A DNA stretch of 64,000 bases, from contig JAYKKR010000038.1 of assembly GCA_036971615.1 (NCBI GenBank), positions 124,001 through 188,000 of the forward strand. Direction: 5' to 3'. Source of the DNA: Amyloporia xantha. Its lineage: Eukaryota > Basidiomycota > Agaricomycetes > Polyporales > Adustoporiaceae. Below are positions 1 to 11,047 of this stretch, piece after piece. The translations under genes and the position numbers were made by a program. Every line of letters begins with the position of its first letter. Position 1 is the first letter of the stretch. The notes below the pieces were generated by a model. That model had not been told where the DNA came from. It did no database searches and saw only the letters and a list, made by a program, of their open reading frames with translations.

Positions 1-1
1 T

Positions 2-952
2 TTTGGGCTGGAAAATGGGCTGGATATAACGCAATTGCTTCAAACGCTGAAGCAACTCCCCAAGCTAGAGACCTTGGAACTACAAGAGCTGGGGCCTTTG
101 TATAGTACGGAGGAGTTGTCGGAAGCCGAGATGGTCTCGCTCGGCTCTCTTCGTTCTTTGCACCTAGCTGCATCTGCCATGAACTGTGTATGTCTCCTCG
201 GGCAACTCCGCTATTCAGCGAACGTGACCCTTGCGATGAGTACATATTTTGAACTGCAAGCTGAGGACGTGTTCGAGCAATTCATTTCCTTCCTTGGGTC
301 CAGGCTATCTACCTCAAGACCATTTGCCGTGTTTTCGATGGAAATGAAATCGCACGACACCTTCCGGATCCGGGCTTCCAACGGTGGCGAAAACATACTC
401 TACCTTGAACTGCCTTTTTCCACAAATAGACGTCACTTCTCACTGAGGACAATATGCGAGAAATTTTCACTGTCTCAAGTTTGCGTTCTCAATCTCGTCA
501 AGTTGTTCTCTGATGACCCACCGCAGGGCTGGGCCAGCATCCTGGGCTCGATGCAGAACGTGGAGGTCCTTTATGTGCAGGACATGCCGATTGCAAACCT
601 CATCGAGCTGCTGGAGCGGCGACAGATGGACCGGAAGTTGGGTCGGATCGCCTACGTCTTCCCTCAACTATATCGTTTGCGCTTGAGAGGGTCCCAGATA
701 ACGGATCTCTCGAATTACAAGCAGGGGGGCGAGGGTAAGATGTACGCGTTCCAGGACTTGCTCATAAAGAGGCGCGATCAGGGTGCGATGCTCAAGGAGC
801 TAATCCTTATGGAATGCGTTCACATACGCAGAGAAGGAGTCGTTCGTTTGGCGCAAGTTGTGCCACATGTGTATTGGGACCAAGTTCAGCTCGTCCGCCA
901 ACCCCTCCCGGAAAGGATGACCTCCGCGATGCAAACGGCGCTTTATGCATGA
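2..952 (+). CDS. F-box/LRR-like protein, 3' part (truncated by window start)
   Basis: The reading frame is open from the first bases of the window, so the gene starts upstream. About 316 residues are visible and no intron is apparent. The sequence has spaced Leu-rich segments (LPKLETLELQELGPL, LGSLRSLHL, FPQLYRLRLRG, LKELILMECVHI), as in the degenerate leucine-rich repeats behind the F-box of the large Agaricomycete F-box-like family. Such proteins usually act as SCF ubiquitin-ligase substrate receptors, but the F-box itself would lie outside the window. It ends in a TGA stop. The family call rests on repeat pattern only; a non-F-box LRR protein is possible. Confidence 0.6.
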   Translation, partial: FGLENGLDITQLLQTLKQLPKLETLELQELGPLYSTEELSEAEMVSLGSLRSLHLAASAMNCVCLLGQLRYSANVTLAMSTYFELQAEDVFEQFISFLGSRLSTSRPFAVFSMEMKSHDTFRIRASNGGENILYLELPFSTNRRHFSLRTICEKFSLSQVCVLNLVKLFSDDPPQGWASILGSMQNVEVLYVQDMPIANLIELLERRQMDRKLGRIAYVFPQLYRLRLRGSQITDLSNYKQGGEGKMYAFQDLLIKRRDQGAMLKELILMECVHIRREGVVRLAQVVPHVYWDQVQLVRQPLPERMTSAMQTALYA

Positions 953-1704
953 TATCAGCATTTGTGAGTGCTTTATGGCTTTCCCGCTGTAGATGGTCAA
1001 CTGACGCGGTGTATCAGCGGCGCATCAGTTTTGTGGGCATGTGCGAGGGAATGGCGGTCAAATAATTGTCGATTGACGATATGACTGGACTTGTCACAAG
1101 GGATAGAAGGGCTCGACTTGCGTGGATCGCGCTGTGGCGTGTGCTATGATATATCTAATTATCTGTGCTTTATCTTTTAGCTCTTGAATCAGGGCGGATT
1201 CGTGCTAGCATCTTACCCTAACTGCGATAGCTACTAGATCAGGTCTATACGTGCTTACCCCTGTTTCAAACGTCGAGGCGGTAGGCAGAATAAAATGTTT
1301 CAATTAGTTGAACGAGCACTCGTCAAACGATGGGCTACAGGAGCACGTTATAGATTGACACAATATGCTGGAATGCTGTATCGCTTCGTGTTTGACGGGA
1401 ATAGGTTCGTAGCCGAGTCTGTAGCAGGTCCGTCGCATTCTCCTGGAATCTGGATGGCAAATGACGTTGCAAAAGTATCAAAGGCTCCCATCAGATTTAG
1501 TTGTTAGGTAGACTATCCACGCTGCAATTCGGAGGGCAGGATGCAATAATGCTGAAGAGTGACAGCTTGCCCGCTCCCAGCTCATTCGTTAACTGTGAAG
1601 ACTATAGAAACATAAGCTCCAATTCAATATTCACAATGCCACCGTGCTTTGTTCTAGCATAATGACTACAACACGTACAACTGCAGCACCTATTTTAACG
1701 CCTG
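953..1704. other. Intergenic, no supported gene
   Basis: Only short frames without recognisable similarity are seen, for example a 70-codon one at 1295-1507 (+). Nothing supports a gene or RNA. The left part serves as the 3' flank of the LRR gene and the right part as the 3' flank of the oxidoreductase gene. Confidence 0.5.
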
Positions 1705-2817
1705 TCACTTCTTATAGAACTTCCGAGCGAAGTCGGCTAGTTTGGTCGGCACGATATCTGGGTACAACTCGCGGACGTCCAGCGCACCGAGGGATTTCGC
1801 GCTTTCCAGCGAGTTCTCGCCCAAAATATGCATGCTGATCTGATACTGCGAATACGCCCACATTGCGTGAGCAGCGTCAGAGTGAGATCGTGCGAACTCC
1901 TCTTTCCCTTGCGCTGCCCGCTGAAGTAGTTCATCTTCAGATACCTATAAATTTGTCAATCTTAGTGATCGATGGCAGCTCTATGTGTGCCAATGACATA
2001 CAGAGGTCCTCCTCGCCCGAATGGCTTCCGCTTCCCCGGACTGCTCCTCAGATACCGCCTTCGCCTCTGGTAGGGTCATCTCGTCTTCCCATACGATCAC
2101 GTACTGATTGAGGGTTCTCTCGTCGGCGATGATCCTGGCGACATATTGTCCAATGTGGTCAAGGTCGGTGAGAAGCATCTTCTTATCTCCAGCGCCGTAG
2201 ATCTCGTCACTCCATGGGCCCAGCATTGTTGGGCTTTTCGAGCTGGAAGGGACTGCGAGTTGCATCCACCACCCTACGTCGATGAAAGTGTATCCAATAC
2301 CCAATTCCTGAATGTACTCTCGGATAGTGAGTTTCTAAAAATCGTGGATGAGCACAAATTAGAATCTACCACCGCGAAGACTTACCGCATCATGAAGATC
2401 CCTCACTCCCCGTTTCCCCGGTGTGCCAAAGTCACAAGGTATCACCCGCTTCACACCTGCGGCTTTTGCAGCTGCGATAAGCGGCTTCTGGGCGAGGATA
2501 GCCTCCGCAGTGACGACACTGATCAGCACATCGACACCGTCCAATATTTGCGCGAGCTTCTCGATGCGGTTCGAGTGAATGTCCGCTGTGCGGATCTCGA
2601 CTCCTTTGGACCTTAGATCGTTGACCTGTGGCTTGTCCCAAGATTCAGGACGAGTAATAGCAGCTACCCTCTAACCGATACGAATAGGATAAGAACTAAA
2701 TCAATGCATGAAGAAGTCGAAACGCACGAATTTTCCGCTTTCCAATAGAGCAGGAATGATAGACTGTCCCGTATTGCCAGACGCGCCGACCACGAGGACG
2801 AGTGGTTTGGAAGACAT
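1705..2817 (-). CDS. NmrA-like/isoflavone-reductase-like NAD(P)-binding protein
   Basis: The protein starts MSSKPLVLVVGASGNTGQSI, an N-terminal Rossmann fold with the GxxGxxG-type dinucleotide motif (GASGNTG) typical of the NmrA-like/PCBER family. Further family blocks are DGVDVLISVVTAEAI, AAAKAAGVKRVIPCDFG and GIGYTFIDVGWWMQL. The C-terminus is helical and ends FARKFYKK. These proteins are atypical short-chain reductases or redox-sensing regulators that bind NAD(P); the substrate cannot be told from sequence. At least three short introns interrupt it: the first has donor GTGCGT after codon 32 (about 2722), another lies near 2340-2390 and another near 1945-1985. The stop is at 1705-1707. The start is chosen because the Rossmann glycine motif begins within 12 residues of it. 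Confidence 0.85.
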
Positions 2818-3370
2818 TGATAGGAACGAAATTGATTTTCAAATGTATGATATGTATGATCCGCGACTGTACCAGGCGACGGTGTGTTATCGTGTGTATC
2901 TGTCGCGGCCTTTCTTTATGTACTTATCACAATGTCCGATTCCGAGACGATCGGGAAAGTTCTGGCTGACTACACATAAGTCGATGCTGATTAATGGCCA
3001 AACGTCGCAGCCTTGCCAAGTCCAGTGGCCCATGGTCCATGGATGGCTCCGGATATCAGTACATCTGAGTCCAGAGCTGTTCTTGAATAAGGCCAGTACT
3101 GTCTAACGTAAGCAGACATTTGCATATGGCTTTGTAGCGCTGTGAACCTATTCGTCCCCCTCGAGATACCTCCCGCGAAGAATTCGTGTGACCACGAGAA
3201 CTGATCATGGCGAGCTCTGCGTTCATTACTTGCGCCTTGCATTCTTTGAAGCCTTCCTATGAGCGGAGTTTCCAAGGAGATGTACAAGTCTTCCAGGATC
3301 ATACAAGTAGCACCGTGAAAATGCAGGCAGCACGAAATGAGTCAAGTGCTACAGTCGGTGATAGCTCTGG
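2818..3370. other. Intergenic between the NmrA-like gene and PAF1
   Basis: This stretch holds the promoter side of the NmrA-like gene and the 3' flank of PAF1. Frames on both strands are short and without family features. Confidence 0.5.
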
Positions 3371-5056
3371 CTAAGCTTCGCCAAAGACCTCCAAAGCGTC
3401 CTCTTCAATCCTGCCGCCACCCCCATGAGCGTCTCCATTAGCCGCTCCTGGTAGCGTGTCGTCTACTTCTCCTTCAGCATCTACCTCTCCTCGAGATAGA
3501 AGGTACATGGGGTCCATAACCTCCGCGAGAGCGTCCTCACGCTCGGTCTCTTCTTCCTCGCTCATGGGCACATGCGTCACCTTGATTACATCCCATTTGT
3601 CAAGGTATGCCTCATACGCCTGGAACCGACGAGGTTGTTACACATTTAGGAGACGGATAAAAGGGATTCCGAAAGACACTCACGTTGGTGCGCTTCTTCT
3701 TGAGTAGCATTTTCCGCTCAATATTCTTGTAGTACGCGCCCTTCGCTCTGGGTTTACTGGGCTTCATATCCTCAATCTTTTCCTCTTTGACATCCTCATT
3801 CCCGTCGTCGAGTACTAGCAGGAACTCGTTCGGCACCTCCTGTTCTACTTTGACCGTCTCATAATCCCGTACGAAATTGAACGGTATGGGCTTGAAAATG
3901 TAGTTGTGCGGTAAGAGACAGCTCTATAAAAAGGTAAAGCCACATACCTCTTCTTCCTCCGGTTCGTTTGGAGACCGCGCAAGCCGCGCTCTCTTGAACT
4001 CAATGGCAGTCTCGTCATCTTTGGTAAGATAGTACGCCAAGAAATGATCCCCGTCAGATTCCATAGGTCGCAATATAGCACAATCCAGCCGTGGATCCTC
4101 GACCTGCAGCGCGAAAGTCACATCACTATTTGCTGCAGTCACATAGGATATGATATGTACGTACATCTGGTGGTCGTTCACCAGGCCGTTCTGAGAACCT
4201 GAACAGGTCATAGGCATTCGCCCAGATCTCTGCATCAGGAAAGATTTCGTAAGATTCCACAGCTGTCACGTCGGGCTTGTTGGGGTGCTTGAGGGAGCTG
4301 AGATCAAATTTCTCCGTCACAGCGAAGGATGCCTCGATATCTCGTATCTGTGCTGCTGGAGATATATCAATGATCGCGTCCATGTTTTGTTTTCTGTTGT
4401 GAAAATGAATACGATACTAATGGTCATGATGACACAGGCAACGTACGTTTCCTGCGAAAGCGTCGAATCGTGTCACACCCTCCCGACTTAAATACTCTGT
4501 TCTTCGTAGCCATGGCACGTTCGGCATTGTCGACAATGAAGGGGATGACTGCACGCTAGGTATGCCGAAGCCATTGCTGATATACGGAGCAGATGTCGAA
4601 GGATCTCCTAGCAGGAACTGGTCTTTTGGATCCAATTTTGGCAGGTTCTCCGGGTCGGGGTTTAGTTCTGCAGTGACGCCACGGTCAGACTGAATGCTTT
4701 GTACACGCAGCTTCGTAACCACCAGATACATTTCGAAGCACAAGGAGGAGAATCACACACCAGAATCATCCCCATTCTCTTCCCACAAGCATTCCCACCG
4801 TGACAAGTCCAGAGGCATACCCAAATCTCCATCCACAATCATGGGGAGCGGAGTGTCGGCTGCAAGATCGTCTAGAAATTCAGGACGCGCATAGCGCATA
4901 GGATCTGTAGGAATGTCGAGGAGTTTGGGTGGGCATGGTGGGGCGGGTAGTGGGTTTGAGTATCGAACGCGGACCAGAAGATCGAGCTTGCTATATGGAC
5001 AGTTCAAGCATATTAAATGGTTTTAATTACAACGCGCACCTTTTTCTGAAGCTCAT
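3371..5056 (-). CDS. PAF1: RNA polymerase II-associated PAF1 complex subunit Paf1
   Basis: This is the Paf1 subunit of the five-member PAF complex, which travels with RNA polymerase II and promotes elongation, H2B ubiquitination and H3K4/K36 methylation in the nucleus. Diagnostic Paf1 blocks are KLDLLVRVRYSNPLPAPPCP, PPKLLDIPTDPMRYARPEFL, MPLDLSRWECLW, then a central block (ISPAAQIRDIEASFAVTEKF). The C-terminus is acidic and ends EDALEVFGEA. Exon 1 is only 17 nt (MSFRK plus part of a codon) and is joined across a small intron with donor GTGCGC and acceptor TATAG to the KLDLLVRV exon; this decides the start at 5056. Several further introns of 50-70 nt follow. No frame damage seen. Confidence 0.93.
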
Positions 5057-5462
5057 CTTAGGACAATGAAGTAGACGTTATGTCGCTCCAAGCAACCTGG
5101 TATGTACTATGAACTAGAATCTTACGTTAGCATGAAGTGCTCCGAAACGAGTTCTGACTTACATATACACAGATATCTCTTACACTGCGTTTCAGCCAGT
5201 TTAAAGCGCCCGGAGAAGGAGCCAAGATACTAGCTGTAGTCTTAGCCTGTAGATGTCGAGTCCAAGGTCACCGTCAAGGGGGTGCCTACTACAGTTCGCA
5301 CCGACTTTGCAATTGATCGAGCATCACGTGCTCTGTTCATCCTGAGTTTGGTTCGGTTCTATTCACGTATCTTATCAGATACCCAACGTAAGCGCAGCCA
5401 GTATAAGTACTTCGTCGCTTCGTCGTTCGTTCAGAGATTCTGTGCTGTTCTTTTCTCTCACT
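5057..5462. promoter_or_regulatory. Shared divergent promoter region PAF1 / SFH5
   Basis: The two genes are transcribed away from each other from this 406-bp interval. I see no convincing TATA box. A CACGTG E-box-like hexamer occurs near 5326. Confidence 0.4.
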
Positions 5463-6858
5463 ATGTCCTCCACTGCTGAACCTGAGTCCACAGCGACGAC
5501 AACAGCTGCTGATCCTGAGCCAGAGGCTACTGCTGCTGTTCCTGCCTCAGACCAGCCTACAGAAAGTGAGTCGCCCGCGGCCAGTGCCATTTTGGGCGCA
5601 ATGATCTCTCACCACTTCTGCGCCCGCCCATTCGGGAACCAGACGTCAGCGCAGAGAAGGTAGAAGAGCCTCAAAATGCACTCACTAGGAAGTTCACCGA
5701 GGAGGAATGGAAAGCCGTGAAGGAGCTCCGAGTGGGTGCCCGCATGTAGTGTAGTATCACCGATGCATCCACGACTGAACGCGGCCGCCTCCAGACACGG
5801 CTCCCACACATTTTTGCAGAGGCGTACGCGCAGAAGGAGGACAAGACGTCTCCTATCACGCTATGGGGTGTGAAGATTGACCCGTCCAATCCGAACGACG
5901 CACGCGTGAGCGTCATATTGATTAAGTTCCTGCGCGCAAGGTATGTTGTGAGAATGATCACCGGAATGAGCCACACTCATGTGCACCGAATTGAGGAACC
6001 TCAATATTGACGAAGCTCAGAAGATGTTCATTGACACACTTCAATGGAGAGAGCAATTTAAGGTTGAAGAAGTCATGAAGGAAGAGTTCCCGGAGAAAAT
6101 CTTCGGCCAACTAGGCCGTATATATGGCCATGACAAAGAGGGCAGACCTGTAGTGTGCGTTCTCAACTGCGGCCATGATACACGTGTATTCATCTGATCT
6201 CTAATGCTTTAGATATAATCTCTATGGGGCGAACAAGGATCTAAACGCCGTTTTTGGCGACGTAGAGCGGTTCCTCCGGTACGTGCATCCGCTTCGTACC
6301 TATCACGGCGACTCACGATGCATCATCTCCGGCCATTTCGCTGCTATAATAGTTGGCGTGTCGCTTTCATGGAGAAGAGCATCGAAATGCTTGACTTCGA
6401 GAATGTCGACCAAATGGTTCAGGTACACGGTACGTCCCGGTGGTCCAGCCCTTTGGGCCTTCGATGCTTACTCGCGGGATTGCTGGTAGACTATGAGGGC
6501 GTTTCCATGATGTCGAGGACTGCCAATCAGAAGGCGGCGGCATCTCAGGCTAGCGCTCTCTTCCAAGACTACTATCCCGAATTTTTGGTCCGTACACACG
6601 CCTAGACTGCACCCGCCCAACTCATGCGCCTATTGACTAATCATCTTTCCCATGCAGGCGAGCAAGTTCTTCGTCAATGTGCCTGCCTTAATGGCTTGGA
6701 TCTTCTGGATGTTCAAGCCTTTCCTCTCCGCGAAAACCCTTGACAAGTTCAGCATGGTCGGCACTGGCCCCAAGACGATTGGAGTCTCCCTCTTGCCAAT
6801 CATTGACCCCAAAGAATTGCCGAAGCGCTATGGGGGAGAGGGCGACGATATAGTCTAG
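5463..6858 (+). CDS. SFH5: Phosphatidylinositol transfer protein SFH5 (CRAL-TRIO/Sec14 family)
   Basis: Sec14-like lipid-transfer protein that moves phosphatidylinositol between membranes at the ER and cortical ER/plasma membrane. The N-terminus is Ala/Thr/Glu-rich, followed by the CRAL-TRIO N-terminal helices (RVSVILIKFLRAR, MFIDTLQWREQFKVEEVMKE) and the lipid-binding domain (RIYGHDKEGRPVVYNLYGAN, FMEKSIEMLDFENVDQMVQV, MMSRTANQKAAASQASALFQ). It closes with LLPIIDPKELPKRYGGE. I infer eight exons. All junctions use GT..AG and restore frame: introns start with GTGAGT (5534), GTGGGT (5732), GTATGT (5941), GTGCGT (6155), GTACGT (6281 and 6431) and GTCCGT (6590). An in-frame TAG near 5747 lies inside the second intron and is not a nonsense mutation. 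Confidence 0.93.
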
Positions 6859-7162
6859 ACCACTAGACGTTTTTCTAAAGCGTTGCTTCATCTGCGCCCT
6901 TTCATTTGGTTTATTGCACAGGATTCCTTGTACTTCTATGACATACCCTTCCCTCGCATGCATTTACCCAGTCTCACCGTGGTTTACTCCGTGATACTAA
7001 TCTCCACTTACTTCACTCTGCCTTGAATAAATGATTTGCTGATGATCCTGTTCTCATTTTGCCTGGCATAAGGACACGCAGACTTCGCAACGAGAAACGA
7101 CAAGACAAATTAATAAAAGACAATAAACATACAAACAATACAGAAGCCAACTACGGATACAT
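6859..7162. other. Convergent 3' flanks of SFH5 and histone H3
   Basis: The two genes end toward each other here. Nothing else is seen. Confidence 0.5.
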
Positions 7163-7792
<630 letters not shown>

Positions 7793-8105
7793 TGCGATAT
7801 GAAAGTTTGGTAAAGAGTTTTGGATAGATACTTAGGGCTAGGCTAGGTGGCGAATCAGTGGGATCTCACTGCACCTGAGCAAGCGCTCTTATGTATAGTC
7901 GCGTCGCGTCCATTTCCACGTGCTCTGAAGCGCGTTTAGACAAATTCAACAGAATAGAGTTCAATGCACGTGACACGCGAAATCCGCCCACCCGCGCCTG
8001 TATATAAGCAGGACGGTAGCAAACCACAACACTAGCTGCATTTCTCGCTGAGACTATAACCTTCGTGGTCATCAAACACCTTTCAAACTCTCAACATCCA
8101 AAGAT
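7793..8105. promoter_or_regulatory. Bidirectional histone H3/H4 promoter
   Basis: A 313-bp interval drives H3 leftward and H4 rightward. Both sides have a TATA-like box about 100 bp from the ATG: TATATAAG at 8001-8008 for H4, and TATACATAA (complement of 7889-7897) for H3. Two CACGTG E-box hexamers lie between them at 7917-7922 and 7967-7972. Cell-cycle (S-phase) co-regulation is expected for such pairs but is inferred. Confidence 0.7.
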
Positions 8106-8592
<487 letters not shown>

Positions 8593-9253
8593 AGTACTTT
8601 GTAGCTATTGGGTGCGGGCATTGTTCGGTGTATTTCTATCTACTGTACAACACCATTGTCAATTTCCACTTGATTCTCTTGATGGCAGCCCGAGGCTTCG
8701 TATTCGCATGATGAGGGTTCGAATCAGCCCGGTTTTCGAGGGCTTCGTTCAGTGGGATGTTGCCTTTGTTGGTAATATCCGCATAGTTCACCGTGAGTGG
8801 TGCCACGGACCCGCCCCATCCAGCAACAACAGCCGGCGGTCTGATGCTGATATCGGGTAAACGCCGTTCGTGGTTTTGGAGACTATGACTGAGTCCTCTC
8901 CATTCCTTGGGTCATTATTCACCTGGAAACTGACTTTGACGGTATTACTTCCACTCCTCTCGAGAACATGCCGTCCTCACCCCGCTCTGCAGTCTGTTTA
9001 CATACCTTGTTAGCTCAGCTGGGAAGCTTTTACCCCATTCTCCGTAATTTCTCCGTTCTTCGAGTATGTCACGATAAATACTCTTCGTATCGCTCTCTGA
9101 TCGCCTCCAGATCCAGCGTGCTGTTGGCCGCGTTCGCTTGAACCCGGCACCGTCAACATATATGCGCGGCACGATTCAACCGTGCTCCTGCCAGATTCTC
9201 CCTCACTGCCAAAAGTACTCCCTCATATTATTTGTATTTCTTCCCAATCCCAG
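8593..9253. other. Intergenic between H4 and the F-box-like gene
   Basis: Short frames only. A T-arm-like GGTTCGAATC at about 8717 has no fitting acceptor, D or anticodon stems around it. Confidence 0.5.
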
Positions 9254-10447
9254 ATGCCGAGCTCACTCCCTAACGAGACCCTCTTCGCCATTTTCGCAAA
9301 CCTCCAGCCAGGAGATCTCACCCCGGTGATTCGCGCTTCGCACAGGTTCGGAGCCATCGCGGAACAGACCCTCTACTCTAATATCATCATTTCCGAAGGA
9401 GTCCCCCGCTGTGATCCAGTCCCCCATCGGACTTTGCGATGCTGCGAGACTCTCATCAGCCGTCCCCAACTTGCCCAGGTGGTCAGGAAATTCAATATCA
9501 GATGGCAGACCGAGTCCGGTCCACGAGAACACTACATGCCTTATATTCAGCCAGCTCTCACGATGCTGAATCGCGTATTGCGCATCCTGACACAAGCTGG
9601 ATGTTCTTGATTTAGCGGTCGGGCTGATAGGTGCGCCCTTCGATGCGGAGGCCATATTGAGCGGGTGTAATTTCCCCGCCCTTCGGCTGTTCGCTCTATG
9701 TGGTGTCGGCCGCGGGAGTCTCCTCGCTAAACTCCATCCATACGCGACGTCGATAGAGCGATTCCTTTCCGCAACACCCACTATTCGACATCTCAGGCTG
9801 TCGGATCACTTCGAGCCCATAAACCTCAGTCCATCCGACCTCCCTGCTCTCTCTGCGTTTCGTGGCACCGCTATTGGGGCGGCCACAATTATTCCTGGAC
9901 GTCCTGTTCAATGCCTTGCTTTAACAGGCCAGGAGTATATTTCCGACGAACAGCTTGTCCAAATGGCCCGCGGTAGTGTCCGGCTTCGATGGCTCGATCT
10001 AAGCGCCATCTCCGTCACACCCAACGTCTTACGCGATATTTCACGGCGTTTGCCTGGCGTTAGGCAGCTCCGATTCAAGCTCGCTCTGCGTCACAGTCTT
10101 CACCACTCATTTACGGGGATCGTGAGTAACCTCCTTACATCATGTCGCACCTTTCTGTCGCCTGCTATCCTCATGCATGACTCGCTTTTCGTTTCTCCTA
10201 GAGCATCCTAGCAGGACTGAGTCCAGTTCTGGGTGCGTTTTCCGAGCTGTACCAGCTTGACATATCTTCAACACCCGTGTCCAACATGGGACTTGGCAGC
10301 TCGCTCGAGGAATCTACGCTATGCGGGACGTGGGCGCGGAGCTGCCCGTCTCTGCGTCAGGTGATATTCCCATCCAAGACAGAGTGGAATCTCTCGCCAG
10401 AATATACTTGGGTATCGCACTCACCGCCGCGCTATACGCGCGCGTAG
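9254..10447 (+). pseudogene. F-box-like/LRR protein with a +1 frameshift
   Basis: Starts MPSSLPNETLFAIFANLQPG, a fungal F-box-like motif (LPxELxxxIFxxL), then an LRR-like region (FPALRLFALCGVGR, TIRHLRLSDHF, RLRWLDLSAISVTP, GVRQLRFKLALRH) and a C-terminus with the family's typical TEW..SPEYTW ending. It would be an SCF-type adaptor. The frame breaks near 9590: an extra A after RVLRIL leads to a TGA at about 9608, while one base out the frame reads HKLDVLDLAVGLI and stays open for over 200 residues. One GTGAGT..CTCCTAG intron lies at about 10123-10201. It is either a pseudogene or a gene hit by a one-base assembly error. Confidence 0.75.
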
Positions 10448-11047
10448 GCTGCCAAGCCTATGTTTGACTTTATGAGTACCCTGTGCGATGATTCTCTTCC
10501 GAATATTCCAGCACTTACGGATTGTCGTGGGTATAGATCCTCCACTTGGGCTTGGCGTTCGGGCCATTATGTCGAAGAACAGCACCAATATTGGGAGGGC
10601 GGCTATTGGTCACCCCAGGCTGCGATATCTATAGCTGTCCGTGCTCCATCGACGGGACTTCCCGCTCTCGTACTCACGTTGCTTCTACTACCAGCAGTTA
10701 ACTTATTTAGCTGCGGTGCAGCTCTTTACCGTAGAATTATATCAGATCTGTCAGGGGAATCATTCCAATCGCACGCTTTCATCGATGATACTCATCTGAC
10801 TCCTACATTGTTCCAATTCAATATAGAAGACGTCAATGCAATAAGATACGATTTCCAACTACAGTTTGATCCAGTATAGGTGTCCAATGGGTACGAGCAC
10901 AGCTCGGTCAAAGTACTGTGGAACGCAGAGTGGGCGACGACCAATAACCATTTAGGGGTAGGGGATACAGTGAGAATAAGGGTATAAACTAGTGCTCCGA
11001 CGCAAAATCAAACAACAAGGGAGAAGAAAAAATACAAATGTGAACAC
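10448..11047. other. Downstream flank with a doubtful 139-codon frame
   Basis: An open frame at 10460-10879 (+) begins with LRR-like text (FMSTLCDDSLPNIPALTDC) and then loses it, while another frame nearby reads AAIGHPRLRYL. This may be the decayed end of a second F-box/LRR copy. I do not call a gene. Confidence 0.3.

Noticed and set aside
5740..5755. In-frame TAG suggesting an SFH5 pseudogene
   Set aside because: It lies inside a GTGGGT..CTCCAG intron whose removal restores the conserved reading.
8710..8730. GGTTCGAATC resembling a tRNA T-arm
   Set aside because: No matching acceptor stem, anticodon arm or D arm can be folded around it.
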